Positions 12,101 through 23,176 of a stretch of 64,000 bases of DNA are shown in pieces. The DNA is taken from assembly GCF_009870125.1 (NCBI RefSeq), contig NC_046683.1:49863869-49927868 (forward strand), written 5' to 3'. The notes beneath the pieces are model-generated. The model was not told the origin of the DNA. It made no database searches and worked only from the letters and a program-made list of their open reading frames with translations. The stretch's first letter is position 1. The number at the start of each line of letters is the position of its first letter. The position numbers were made by a program, and so were the translations under genes. The stretch is from Drosophila pseudoobscura (Eukaryota; Arthropoda; Insecta; Diptera; Drosophilidae).

Positions 12101-15100
12101 CGTGTGCTGGCGCTTCAAAAGGGTTCCGTTATACCTTCCAAGGCAGTGATGAGATAGTTAGCCGTAGACACCCACCTGATTAGGTAATACTTAAAGTCCA
12201 AAGAAAATCAATATGGGGGTTACATGTAATACACCATAATTTTTGTTTAGTTTATATATATCTTGATCTTACTGGTTATCCATATGTATCTTTTCGAAAC
12301 ATCAGAATCGACTACTCCTACATCATAAAGATCCTACAGATCCGCTTCTCTACTCATTAGCCTTTCTTTCTTTCAATTTCATTTAAAACTTGATCTCATC
12401 CTAAAAATTCAGAGTCAACATGTGTGCAAAAACAGATTCACTAATTGACAGGTTCCAAATTGCATTATTTTCTCTCTCACCTGATGAAATATATTTGCAT
12501 ACATTTGGCCATTTTTTATATATTTTTGCGTTGCTATCGGATAAAAAATTAAGGAAACCACATAAAATAAATAAATAATATGAGCAACAATTTAGAAATA
12601 ATTTAGAAAATTTTACCAAATGTTTAATGATGCATAACAAAATCCTTTAACTTAGTCAGTTTCCTTGATCCACTACTCTCGATCTTTCTCTCAACATAAC
12701 CGCCAAGAGATACTCGTAATCAATTCCGCCTTTCTTCAAGACCAGGGATAGCAGTAAAAGCTGTTGAACATCTTTCCTGTTTCCGGTTTATGCTACAAGC
12801 ATTAACATAAAAGTGCGCGAAATCAAGTTCAAAAATATATATACGCTTGGATTCAATGTTGAACGCGTACATTGCACTGCCCAGAATTAAAAATAATGTA
12901 TCTGTAGAGCTGCTTGACGACATACTTATATACATACATAGATAGATAGATATATATTTACATCTAGAAATGCCTAGACAAGTTTTACAATTTACATGGC
13001 CGTGCGAATGAATCAGTGGGACAAGCAGAGCAATCTGCTTCTTGCTTTTTGCTCGAACATCTATAAAGTATCTGATAAATGCGCAGCACACTTAGAATTT
13101 GGCAAAATTTTGATTTAATTAACCTTCTATTTGGTGGAGAGGTCAGTCGCAATCTGGACTAGAATCAGTTTTTATATGGTCTTTGCTTCTGTACGCGATT
13201 TCTTTTTGGTAAAGGAGGTCAGTGAACTGTTTTATTATTATTTTAAGAAGACTACCGATTCTTATATTTCTATCTTAGTTTTATATTTTGCTTACATATT
13301 TACGTACGTATGAGGAGATTATTGAGGATAAGAAGACCCGCGATATGGTTATCTAGAGAGGTTTCAGTCGCCTTGATTTTGTGCCGTTTTCTCGGTAAAC
13401 TTTTTCAGTACAAGGTAATCGCGTATTCTCCTCTGCGAAATGTTTGTCCATTTTTTTAATTTTACACGTAGCGTAGGTCTCAACTGGGTCACCTTTTGGC
13501 TTATCAACGAGCGAACACATATATATGTACATATATTGTATATAAAATAGTATAAAGAATTAAACCGGAATGCAAGGTGATCAGAAATGTGTATATCAAA
13601 TGTGAAGATACCCTAGATAACGATAAGAAATTGATTAAGCTGAGGATTAAAATAACACAGTCTCTAAATCAAGGTAGAATTCATTTTCTAGGGACATACT
13701 TTTATTGAAAACTTCGTTTTCAAAAACTTCTTAAAGCAAGATTTAAAAACTTATTTTCTCAATGCTCCTTTCAAAGTATTCGAATTTATTATCATATCAT
13801 TATCATATTATCAACCTTAAATATGTAAAATTTTGCCAGTATCTGTACTTATTTTGTATACATACTATATGTATGTACATATATTGATGTTTAAATATAA
13901 ATATTATTATGAACATGATTGTAAAACAGCAAAAAAAAAAAAAAACATTAAAAATAATCAACAAGAAAATGCATCTGAAAATTTTCCACCCTAACCTTAT
14001 TATAATCGACTCGTATTTGCAAACAAATAAGCATGCCTGTAAAGAACAGATCAAAGATCGTATCTCTGGGATTTATGGGTCAATGGGTTTATCTCCCGAC
14101 ATTTTACAAATTGTTACATGCTAGGTGAAATTCTGTAGTTCTCATCGGACTCTTGACGTCAATAAAAATGGGTTTTGATATCAGAAGCAATCGTATAATA
14201 TATATTATATAATATATTAGTATCTAATGGAAAACGTAACATAATAGAAGTATATAAAAATGTATAGATGTATGAATTTTCACAGCTATTTATGGGAGGG
14301 ATATAAATTCCTCAGTATAGATAGATTTACGTACATCTGTACATACGATTTGATTAATAAAGGCTCGTCTGGGAGGTTATTGCGGTATTGGCAAAATAAA
14401 AATAAAATTTGTCTTTGCAATAATGATTGCAGAGCCCTATCTGACCCGTACCGCCTCGTAATCAATTGTCCGTTGTAAATTAATCAAAAAACAAATAAAG
14501 TACAACTTTCCACTAAGTTGATTATTCCTTCCTTTATTTCCAGGTATTTTGAACACCATACGCAACGCCACCTGTCGGTTGGGGCGTGTGGGTGTGGGCG
14601 TAACTTAATTTAACGGTTTGGCGGTAAATGTTTTCCTCTCTCGTTCGCCATTCTCCATCCATTCGCCGCCCCTTTGGTACACTTTCTTAGCGGGTCTAAT
14701 GGCGCACGAAGAAGAACAAATTTGTTTTCTGGCGCTTATGGGGAGCAGTGCGGAGCGAGTGGGAGATTGATTAGGAGCGGAGGAGATTGTGGGCTGGATC
14801 CATTGTTGTTGCCGGCCAGTCGCGCGACCAACTAGCATATCAGTTGCCATTCCGTTTCTGCTCCCCCTCTTTCTTCTACACCCCTATACGTGTATTCCTC
14901 CTCCTCTTCACCAATGTTAAGTTCAATGACAGAATTTGAAACCCCCCGTGCCTTCACTCCTGATTTTGCTCATGAATCTTTGGACAGGGCTTAATCAGCC
15001 AGCCTTCGTTATCAGTAGTAGTATACATAGTATGTATGATGGCCTAGTTTCTTCGTCTTTTATTTTTACTTTATTTTTTTGGCAGATGGGGAAACTGGAA

Positions 15101-17094
15101 TATGACCTGAGGAAAGGTTAATTAATTAGCAATTCCGTTGAATATAAAGCTCGGATCAAGGGGGGGGCCTTGGAATACCACTTCACTTCAATATAGTTCC
15201 ATAAGATGAGATATTTTTCTGTAGATTTTAATCGATTCTTTGGGCGCAATTAATATTTAAATAAATACTTTAATATTCAATTAATTTGTTTTGAATATGT
15301 TTGTTTTATTTAAGTTACATATGTATGTATGTACATTTATTGTCCTAATGATCTTGGATTGAGTGACAGACTGGACATGAGCAGAGATAGGAGTGCCGGA
15401 GCACCTGCTCTGTGGATGCAAACAGTCTGATTGAACGGCTAATTGGCTGCAGTTCCGCTTTGGGTTAAAAGATCGCTCTGGGATGGCTTTAAATAGATTA
15501 CAAAGGGCTTACCAGATCCGTGTTATTTTTAGAGGGAAGTTTTTGCGGTGCTTAGGTAACAGTTTTTTCCGATTTGTTATTGAGTGGAACCCGCCCACCT
15601 AATCAGGGCGATAATCGATTCAAACGGGGCTTGAAAGTCCCAGGAATTGCATATTTTTCCACGTTTCCAAGCTCTAATCTGGAATCTTGGCTGAGGCATG
15701 GGCAGGGGGCAGGGGCTGGACATCTCTAGGCGTTGGCGCCGCTGTCAGCGTTGCCGTCTAAACAAATGTCGTTCACGTTGTAGTACATATTGTACATAAT
15801 ACTATGTATAAGTACTATTTGGATTATCAGTTAATTTAACGATTTCGAATTTAGATTTGTGGGCAGGCGATTAATTAACATTTGTTTTCAGCGTGTCCAG
15901 CAAAGGCCCAAAGGCAGAGACAGATGAGATAATTAATAGCACATGCAGTCCTCTATCCCCCTCTCTACCACACTGACGCTGCTCCGGCTAGTTTTTATTT
16001 ATAGACAAGGTTTATGGGTTTGTTGTGCCCACCTCCTCCGATCTGGGGATCCGTTTCGCGGTGCACTCTACTCGTATCTGTTTGAAGGCTGAATATTATT
16101 CCAAAAACTGACGATCTCGGCAAATTGGTTTTGATAAAGAAGCTTGATTGCGGGGGTGTCAAAGGGTAAAGAGAGGTGTGTTATGATGTGGGCGTTGTAT
16201 TCCCTATTGGCTGATAAGAATTTTACATTTAGCCCTATGTTGATAATATACAATTGTATTCTTTAGACTTAAGACTCTACTACAAGTAAAAACACTACAC
16301 AAAGAACAAGTATAGCTTTCATGCTTTAATTACCAGAAGTTATCAAATAAAGAGACTTTATAATCGGTTTAATTTCAAATTAAGATTTCAAATTTAATCG
16401 TTTTGGCGCCCATTCCCGTTTGCTTTTAACACTGAAGTCAGCCCTGTCATCGTAGTTATAATGGCATGCACCAGATGTCGCTTTGAGAAAACCGTGACTT
16501 TTCCATATCTCTGAATAAATATTTTTTTAAATTAATAAAATATATTAATGTATGCAAACATTATTATTTTCCAAGAAGTTGGTTCTCATATTATATAATC
16601 TTCAGTATATTTTGACATCAAAATTTAAAGTATGCTTACCAAATAAAAGCAAGAACCGAAAATTGGCCAACATTCTGCATACCCTGGGGGAAATGAATAT
16701 TATAAAATTTCGGTAATGTTTGTCATTCCAGGCTGTAATGAATGCAGAAACTAGTCAGTCCTTGTTAAAGTGTTATTTTAACGATATTTTGCAATTTGTG
16801 GTTTTTTTACAAAGAGAGAGATCAAGATACATACATATGTATGTATATGTATAGGAAAATAATAAAATGCAGGAATATGTCTAAAACATATCAATATGAC
16901 AAAATATCTTTATTAATTACGTTTCTTAATATTAAATTAACGAAATAGGGTATAAAAATGAACATACTCCGGTTGAAAAGCAACAATTCTTCAAATACCA
17001 GCAACATTGACGTGACAACATATCGATTGTTTTTTGTTTAACCTTGTTCTTTTCAAAATACAATAAATGGGAATACTTAAAAGTAGTTAATCTT

Positions 17095-17391
17095 GTAGAA
17101 AATATATTCATGAATAGGATAAAACTATGTGGGCACGGCTGAGGGTTTTAGTTAGCCAGCATTATTCAACGGAATATCTAAACTGAGCAATTGGTACGAT
17201 TACTCTTACTTTTTTTGGTTTGACCTTTTTCGCTAAAACCTTTTTTTAGGCGAAATCCAATAAAAGCATGTATTTAAAATATGCAGGCCAAGTAGAAAAT
17301 AGGATCATTAATTGAATAAAACTATGTGGGCATGGCTGAAAGATCTATCTAGCTAGTAATTTTGCACGGAATATCAACATTGAGGAATATG
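17095..17391. repeat. Diverged tandem duplication, period about 197 bp
   Basis: The segment from 17095 (GTAGAAAATATATTCATGAA, followed by TAAAACTATGTGGGCACGG and later CGGAATATCTAAACTGAG) recurs from 17292. The second copy reads GTAGAAAATAGGATCATTAA, TAAAACTATGTGGGCATGG, then CGGAATATCAACATTGAG. Copies share order and spacing but differ by substitutions and small indels. It could be part of an old repeat element. Confidence 0.6.
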
Positions 17392-17659
17392 TTTTCCAAT
17401 CCTCGACGGAGAACGATTAACCCATTGTAAGCCAAGGGGGCTACCACCGTACATCATACAAATTTAATGATTTTAGCGCCTTTCAGGTGTAAGATATCGT
17501 GGTTTTTTTGTAAGTTCAGAGGAAAGATGACATGGATCTACAAGAATAATTTACAATCAGTAATATTTGCCGTCACTTACCTCAAGTCGTTGAATTGTTT
17601 AAATAGAGGGGGCTAAGCGGGCCAAGCTTTTTTTTCCATCAGACCGTATAATTTTATTG

Positions 17660-17670
17660 CGGTCACACTT
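17660..17670 (+). promoter_or_regulatory. Motif-1 type core promoter element of COMMD4
   Basis: CGGTCACACTT matches the Drosophila core promoter Motif 1 (YGGTCACACTR, the M1BP site) except for the last base. It lies about 70 bp upstream of the COMMD4 start codon. Motif 1 is typical of housekeeping genes without a TATA box, which fits a COMMD gene. Confidence 0.6.
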
Positions 17671-17739
17671 AACAAGTAGAATAGAACTTTTTAGAAATAG
17701 GAAAATTATTTATAATAATAATAATAAGCATAATACAAA

Positions 17740-17742
17740 ATG
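17740..17742 (+). CDS. COMMD4: COMMD4 coding exon 1 (start codon only)
   Basis: The sequence is CAAAATG followed directly by donor GTGAGT. Only the methionine is coded here. Exon 2 begins AAA TTC CGT TTC TGC GGC after acceptor CTTTAAAG, restoring the conserved MKFRFCG start. An alternative start at 19397 would add a leader with no family similarity and would read through the acceptor. Confidence 0.8.
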
Positions 17743-20146
17743 GTGAGTGCCGGCAAAGAAAATGAGTTAGACACGTGAGTTTTTTCCATTGCACGCTTGG
17801 CAATTTTCATGTTTATTTAGACATTTAGTGATATATAGAGGATTTGAATTGGCATTTCATACATTTTCGGAAAGACTCGGGGACAATCTCACTCCAGCGG
17901 CGCTTAATAGTAGCTGCGATCTACTCCGGTTCCGGGTCCGGCACCGACTCCCGGGTCGGGGACTGCGAACAGCGGCTCTGGAGACCTCTTGCCACCCCAT
18001 GAGTGGAATCGCTGCTTCTTGCCCAGGACCACGGAGTTGCGCTTTTCGTCGCGCTGCAACTGGGACTTGATACGGCAGCGCTCAATGACAGCGTCCCGGA
18101 TGATGGAAGCGAACTCCACGTCGTTAAACTGAGCCATCAGCAGCTTGAAGAATGCCCAAATCTCGCCTCTCTGCGAGGTGGGTGGTGGGGCATAGTGGTG
18201 GAAGAGCCAGCCCCCCTCCGACGGGGAACTGTCCTCGGCGCTGACCGTCCGGGCGTTGTAGGCGTCGCACACATCTTCGAAGCTGAGAATGGCCTGGAGG
18301 ATGAATCTACGGTACTTGGACAGCTGAAGCTCGCAGGTATTCAGCTCCACGTCGGCGGAGGCAGGGTGCCCGGGCAAGGCGTACAGCTGCCTGGAGAGGG
18401 CCAGCAGTAGGAACAGGAGTCGCCAGGTCTGCATCATTCAAAGAGCTGCGTGCGTGTGGATGTGGGTGCTGGTAATCCTCTTGGCCAACTGCGCTGGAAA
18501 ATGGCTCGACGTCGTGCTTATATAGCTGCGGGTTTAAGTCCAACTGTTGGTCCGCCCACTGGTTGAAGAATAAGTCGCGCCCGTTGACAACTTTGAAGTC
18601 CATAAAATAATTATAAAACGTTTGTCGTTCGCATTTTCTAAGCCGTTACACACGTCGCTAAATAAATAAGAGTGCGTATTAATAAGCGTGGCATGCCCCG
18701 TCCTGTCCTCGTCCTGGCTGTGGGCAGACGGTTGCAACAAGTGTCATAAATTTTCACGCTTCTAACTGGCGCTCGTTTGTTTCTTTCCGCTATGCCGGAG
18801 AATTTATTAATCCTGCCAAAAGATAAACGTGACGTGCACTTGAAACTGAGAACGGCTCCCTGGGCGACTTGCCTTATATGTAGGTCGTGTCGCGCCTCCC
18901 TGTGTCTCTGTGATGCCACCACCCACTTACTAACCCCTTTTTGCCTGCCTTGCCACTCACTCAGTCGTACAAATGCTCGCTGATTAGCAGGCAAGCGTAT
19001 GAAATTAATCATATGCAAATATCGCCACTTTTTCCGTTGCTCAAGTTGTTGATGTCCTTGCAAGGGGTATATCGGTTTTTCGAATAACATGAGAGGGTAT
19101 TCATGGTCAGTTTTAAGCCTACCCATTGTGTTCCCAAATTTTTTGTATAATATCTATCTTAGGGTATTCCAAGATTTGATGTATTCCTTCTACTTATTTT
19201 TGCTAAGAGCGTCGTAGTCAGTCCTAGTCCTCTTGTTGGACCTACTTCTAGTCTTTAATTTACTCAAAACGTGATGTGATAACTTGGCTGTAGGCGGTTG
19301 TTTGCAGTTAGCATGTGTGGGCTGAAGGGCGACTCGAAAAGGAGGAGGAGTTGGATAGCCTCGGATAACTAAATTTATTTCCTTATTTCCAGTGAAATGT
19401 TGCATCTAAATATGTTATTATTTATTTTCTCTTTAAAGAAATTCCGTTTCTGCGGCGAAGGGGATTGCCCCGATTGGGTATTGGCCGAAATCATATCAAC
19501 ACTCTCCAACTTGAGTATAGAGAATCTGGAAAAGCTAAGCGATCTGGTGGCTCAAAGAATATGTGGCGGAGCTTTTGAGGTGAGTATGTGTGATATTAAG
19601 TGGATTTGGATTTGACAGTCTCACTCTCTCTCTCCGAAAGGAAGCGGCCATCAAATCGTTGACATCCACACTCACTAATGAGGGGAAAACGGCCGTGGCC
19701 TGCATCAACTTTATGCTGATCAATGCATCCCGCTACAACTGCACGGAGAGCATATTTGGAGAGGAGATCCAACAGCTAGGCCTTCCCAAGGACCATGCTG
19801 CGGCCATGTGCCGTGTGCTGCAGAAACATTCCGGTTCCATACGTCAGAAACTGTTAGATAAGGCATTTAGAAGTGGGTTCCTTTACGCACATGCTATGCT
19901 ATCACTATAATGAAATTTTCTCCGCCCATTTCCCCAGTTAACGAGCTGCAAAGCGTACGTAATGTAACCTCGCCTGGCGAAACGCCAGCAAATTGTGCCA
20001 CCCTGGAACTGAAAATCTCGCAAGAACTGGTCGATGGCCTGCCCAAGGATACCACGCATATTGTTAACTTCGAACGCTCGCATCTGAAGGCTCTGCTGGC
20101 GGAGCTGAAAGTGGCCCGCGATATTATGGACAAATACGAAAATTAA
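17740..20146 (+). CDS. COMMD4: COMM domain-containing protein 4
   Basis: Seen: four coding exons 17740-17742, 19439-19579, 19641-19872 and 19938-20146, with canonical splice sites, giving 194 aa (vertebrate COMMD4 is about 199). The protein begins MKFRFCGEGDCPDWVLAEI, matching the COMMD4 N-terminus MRFRFCGDLDCPDWVLAEI. The middle has QQLGLPKDHAAAMCRVLQ, and the C-terminal COMM domain (about 126-194) ends HLKALLAELKVARDIM. Known: COMMD proteins form the hetero-oligomeric Commander/CCC complex acting in endosomal recycling, with links to NF-kB and cullin regulation. Start choice: the ATG is the last three bases of exon 1, immediately before GTGAGT, and joins AAATTC of exon 2. Intron 1 (1.7 kb) contains the Lk gene on the opposite strand. 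Confidence 0.9.
17812..17817 (-). terminator. Lk: Lk polyadenylation signal AATAAA
   Basis: TTTATT on the plus strand is AATAAA on the minus strand, 87 nt downstream of the Lk stop codon. No closer hexamer is seen. Confidence 0.55.
17904..18437 (-). CDS. Lk: Leucokinin neuropeptide precursor
   Basis: Seen: a single-exon 177-aa frame. Residues 1-20 form a hydrophobic signal peptide (MMQTWRLLFLLLALSRQLYA). Residues 134-148 are NSVVLGKKQRFHSWG, flanked by KR at 132-133 and followed by GKR at 149-151, so processing would release a C-terminally amidated leucokinin. The FHSWG core is the kinin signature. Known: leucokinin acts on Lkr to drive Malpighian tubule secretion and affects feeding, sleep and water balance. 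Context: the gene lies antisense inside COMMD4 intron 1. It has its own TATA box at 18517-18524 and an AATAAA signal about 87 nt past the stop (17812-17817). The spacer KKQ within the peptide contains a second dibasic pair (140-141) that is retained in the known peptide. Confidence 0.96.
   Translation of the reverse strand: MMQTWRLLFLLLALSRQLYALPGHPASADVELNTCELQLSKYRRFILQAILSFEDVCDAYNARTVSAEDSSPSEGGWLFHHYAPPPTSQRGEIWAFFKLLMAQFNDVEFASIIRDAVIERCRIKSQLQRDEKRNSVVLGKKQRFHSWGGKRSPEPLFAVPDPGVGAGPGTGVDRSYY
18488..18524 (-). promoter_or_regulatory. Lk: Lk core promoter: TATA box and initiator
   Basis: On the minus strand TATATAAG (18524-18517) is followed about 30 bp later by GCAGTTG (around 18492-18488), an initiator-like CAGT. 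This gives a 5' UTR of about 53 nt before the Lk ATG at 18437. Confidence 0.7.
19439..19579 (+). CDS. COMMD4: COMMD4 coding exon 2
   Basis: The exon is 141 nt, phase 0 at both ends. It encodes KFRFCGEGDCPDWVLAEIIS through LVAQRICGGAFE, the helical N-terminal (HN) region of COMMD4, and ends at GAG|GTGAGT. Confidence 0.9.
19641..19872 (+). CDS. COMMD4: COMMD4 coding exon 3
   Basis: The acceptor is CTCCGAAAG. The exon encodes EAAIKSLTSTLTNEGKTAVA through IRQKLLDKAFR. The donor AGAA|GTGGGT leaves one base (A) that forms ATT (Ile) with exon 4. Confidence 0.88.
19938..20146 (+). CDS. COMMD4: COMMD4 coding exon 4 (COMM domain)
   Basis: The acceptor is TTTCCCCAG. The exon encodes NELQSVRNVTSPGETPANCA and then TLELKISQELV...VNFERSHLKALLAELKVARD, the leucine-rich COMM beta-sheet and terminal helix, ending KYEN-stop. 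The leucine spacing matches the COMM domain. Confidence 0.9.
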
Positions 20147-20285
20147 AACTAGAAAGCAAATGCGATGAAAGAAAATTGAAGAGAGTATTACATCTTTATT
20201 GGAATACACCGCAGCTTTGCTTGATTAAGACTCGGCCTTTGGAATGTATATTACTGCGAAATCAATCAGTGAGACTGTCGGTCAG

Positions 20286-21680
20286 TCAGGGAGAACATTT
20301 TATATAATATAGATGTCGATTCAACGGGATTTTGGCACCCGATTGCAGATGATTCACGAACAGATGAATACAATGAACTCTTCCCAGTTTATGGAGCACA
20401 ACAGTTTCAAAAACCCTTTTGAAGTCCCGTTTGGATATGGCAAGGAAGACAGAGCTTTGGTATGAACACCTGGAATGCATCGCGTAACCAAATTTTGATG
20501 ATGCATCCAGCAATGACGTGCTGGATAGAATATGATGCCTGTGATTCTTATTTAACCCGCGGCCATTATTGAAAGAAACTGCTAAGGAATTTATTGATCG
20601 CAATAACTAAAATAGAAAAATCCTTAAAAATCTGTATCTACGAAAAACAAAAGAGTTGTTTTTTAAACACGCCCATCAAGAAGTGTAACAGGATGTGTGA
20701 TGATGTCTGTATTGATAATAAGGAAGGAGCCGCCGAACCAACAAAGTCGCCAGTCACCTCTCCACTCAGGACCGCACGCATTTCAGAAAATGTCCTCTCA
20801 GGAGAGCAACATCCAACATCTATGTACAGACTGGTCCAGTCCAAACTTTTATTGAATAGCAGAGCGGGGTGGCCTCTGCCCATTACGCTGCTCCTCAAGA
20901 TGTGTTGCACTTCAGCGGCATCGTGCGGACTATACTCATAGTCCACATAGTCCGGTCACCGTATGGCGGATTCGTTGTATTTACAAATCAAAGCCATTTT
21001 GGGGCCGAACACCTCTAAAGATGGCATTGACTGCTTCTGCACATTAAGGAAAAGGCTAAGCATAATCTCCCACGCATCGCTGGACACCTACTTTAAGCTC
21101 TTCACTTTCTCCTTTTGAATGAAGGTGACTGCAACGGCTAGAGGTAGTTCGAGCGGACCCGGCCCTTTGTCCAGTTAGTGAAATGGCGGGAAACCAGTCA
21201 GATTGCCACAACTTACGAGGCACTATAGAATTTTCCGCCTAGAGTACCAGCAGATGCTAATGTGCTAATCAAAAAAGATTATATGCACATGCGAAAACCT
21301 CATCAACAGCCATTTACTTCCATCCAGTCGTTGACCGATGCCAAGGAGAGCACTGGAGGCACTGGAGGTGCTGCCTGCTGAATCTGATCATCAAAATCGT
21401 CTATCTCCTTGACCGTGAAGATATCCAAATCCCGCACTGTGTGGACCAACTGCTTGGACAGGTCTGCTTTGGCCTTTCCAGCTCCATGCGCCGTGTGTGA
21501 CAGATGTTAGGGAGTGGTTTGCGGAGATATTGACTGCAGATTGTTGTCGCCGGCGGCAGCCTACGAAAGGTAAAAATGGACCGTCCTGTTCGTAGTTGAG
21601 TTGGGCACACACCTCTGGCGGAGTGATCAGATGCATTATGTCGTAGCTCCGGCCAATCTAGGGACATTCAAGGCACTACA
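20286..21680 (-). pseudogene. Degenerate coding relic of an unidentified gene
   Basis: Read on the minus strand, several coherent peptide blocks appear in order but in different frames, separated by stops. They include SYDIMHLITPPEVCAQLNYE (about 21640-21580), then LVHTVRDLDIFTVKEIDDFD and PPVLSLASVNDWMEV (about 21455-21320), LELPLAVAVTFIQKEKVKSL (about 21150), and SMPSLEVFGPKMALICKYNE (about 21020). A further open frame covers 20946-20638 (YEYSPHDAAEVQHIL...). An AATAAA for this strand lies at 20200-20195. I do not recognise the family. Composition and order suggest a protein gene that has accumulated frameshifts. On the plus strand 20312-20464 also holds a 50-codon frame starting MSIQRDFGTRLQMIHEQ, so the left boundary is uncertain. 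Sequencing errors or a multi-exon gene cannot be excluded. Confidence 0.4.
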
Positions 21681-21837
21681 TACAAGATACATGCCAAAGC
21701 AAATGCCAACAACTGGTAAAGTCACAACTTTGTTGATAATGAAGAGTAGACAGATCTATTCATCGTCCTGAATAATATGTTTGAAAGCAATAAAACTATA
21801 TTTTTAAAGTTGTAAATATAACGTTGCGACTTGAATG

Positions 21838-21843
21838 TTTATT
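21838..21843 (-). terminator. Polyadenylation signal of the Tctex light chain gene
   Basis: AATAAA on the minus strand begins about 16 nt after the stop codon, in the expected position for a compact Drosophila gene. Confidence 0.5.
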
Positions 21844-21858
21844 TCCTCTGTGCCCAAA

Positions 21859-22404
21859 TTAATACGTATAACAACCAAAGACACAGGCAACACAAACAAA
21901 ACTGCCACCGTCGAAGACATAGGAAACATAATCATCTGAGAGTTGATCCCATATAGCACGAGCCCCATAGAAACAGCCGGCGCCATTCTGTTGATAGAGC
22001 ATTACGTTGACCACGTGCTTGTAACGCGGGTACTGGCCCTGTCCCTTCATCTTCAGATTGATTTCGTCGGCTAATTCGCGTGTCCACTTCACAGCATCCG
22101 CAGCAGTGTAAGTCTTGCTAGTCAGTCTCTCCGTAAGCACGCGTTGAAGTATATAGCGAATGTACGGACAGGGGAACTTGTTGCCAAAAGCTGGTCCCAT
22201 GTTGTAGGCATTGTAGATAGTGACATCCTTTGCTGGTCCTGCCTCAGCGTGTAGTTCACCTCCTCCAGCAGCTAAAACTGACGCTTTGGGGGTCGCATCG
22301 GATTTCACCTCGGGCAGAGCATTTCCACTTCCCACAGACTCCTGTGGCTGTATCTGCCGCTTGTTTTCCAGAATACTGTCGGTTTTGTGCTTACTATGCG
22401 ACAT
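21859..22404 (-). CDS. Tctex1-domain dynein light chain
   Basis: Seen: a 181-aa single-exon frame starting at MSHSKHK. I chose this ATG because a run of A precedes it; an in-frame ATG at 22479 would add 25 residues. Residues 1-60 are a low-complexity N-terminal extension. Residues about 76-181 form the Tctex1 fold, with FPCPYIRYILQRVLTERL, the helix AVKWTRELADEINLKM, the core YKHVVNVMLYQQNGAG, and the terminal strand VFDGGSFVCVACVFGCYTY. Known: Tctex-type light chains bind dynein intermediate chain and cargo; family members with an N-terminal extension (DYNLT2/DYNLT5-like) act in axonemal or ciliary dynein. Inferred: a ciliary/testis role is plausible. The minus-strand AATAAA at 21843-21838 lies directly after the stop. 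Confidence 0.88.
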   Translation of the reverse strand: MSHSKHKTDSILENKRQIQPQESVGSGNALPEVKSDATPKASVLAAGGGELHAEAGPAKDVTIYNAYNMGPAFGNKFPCPYIRYILQRVLTERLTSKTYTAADAVKWTRELADEINLKMKGQGQYPRYKHVVNVMLYQQNGAGCFYGARAIWDQLSDDYVSYVFDGGSFVCVACVFGCYTY

Positions 22405-22515
22405 TTTTTTTATTATTGTAAAATTTTCTTTTTGATGATTTCGCTTTGAATTATATCTGTGTTGTAAAACTTCGATCAAAAACTTTTCTGTACGACGATA
22501 GTCGATTGTCAGCGA

Positions 22516-22734
22516 TTGACAGGTGCTTCCAGGCTTTTATGTTTTAAAGATTATACAAAAATCTTTGAAAATAGAGAAAATTATTTAGTAAGGAAGTTCT
22601 GTCGAGTGCGGTGTGCAAATTCTCAGGTTCGCCAGGGTCCGATCCAACTACAAGGAATTTGTAATGTCATGGTATGGGAACGGGAGGATGTGGAGCAGCA
22701 ATTACTGGACGAAAAGTGGCCAGCTGCTAGCTGA
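22516..22734 (+). other. Exon-like block next to the Tctex gene (uncertain)
   Basis: An open frame of 72 codons diverges from the Tctex gene. Its second half (CNVMVWEREDVEQQLLDEKW) uses mostly G/C third positions, as Drosophila coding exons do, and follows a possible acceptor TTCTCAG near 22625. I do not recognise a domain, and no downstream exon is evident before transposon debris starts. It may be a truncated gene remnant. Confidence 0.22.
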
Positions 22735-23176
22735 CTTGCGAGTGTTGGGTGGAAGGAAAAACGGGTAGGGGTTGGTATGCCGATTATACGGTAAGGTAAT
22801 TTACAAAAATTGTATTAAAGCTATTTCCCTATGGCCCTGACACGACGTGAGGCCACCTTTCCCTCTATTCCGGCTTGTATTTTGAAGGTCATGTCTTGAA
22901 GGGAGGTAATCTGCACCTTTCCCGCGTATCTTGAGGGGTGGGCTGGTCCTCACTGCTACGTCGGCGACACTCTGTACTTAGCCGCACTTCTCAATATCGC
23001 TCTCTCGCTCTTTTTTATGTGCGGGTCTGCGCTCTCACTTTGACGCTGCTGCCAGCCTTTCTCGGTGCTCCCTTTACCCCATAGACAAAAATTAGTTTGC
23101 AGAACTGGTTAAGTGGATCTTAACCCAACCATTTTTCATACGCGATGCTCGAAACGTTTAGTGTGTGTTTATTGTT

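Larger units (their letters stand above)
7627..17640. other. Gbs-70E upstream/5' intronic and intergenic region
   Basis: Ten kilobases without a supported coding exon. Contents seen: a 341-bp inverted-repeat element at 8492-8832, a CT/GA tract at 9063-9089 in a GC-richer patch (8840-9280) that could be a promoter, ACG trinucleotide repeats near 11798-11820, a GATCGGCGATCGG patch at 11571-11605, another GC-richer patch at 14570-14850, and a diverged tandem duplication at 17095-17391. Open frames of 120-140 codons (10044-10463, 11648-12034) lack domains and splice context. The untranslated first exon(s) of Gbs-70E probably lie here. Confidence 0.6.

Noticed and set aside
18638..19126. 162-codon minus frame upstream of Lk
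   Set aside because: It has no domain, no promoter spacing and mixed composition. It lies in COMMD4 intron 1 directly upstream of the Lk TATA box and is best seen as chance.
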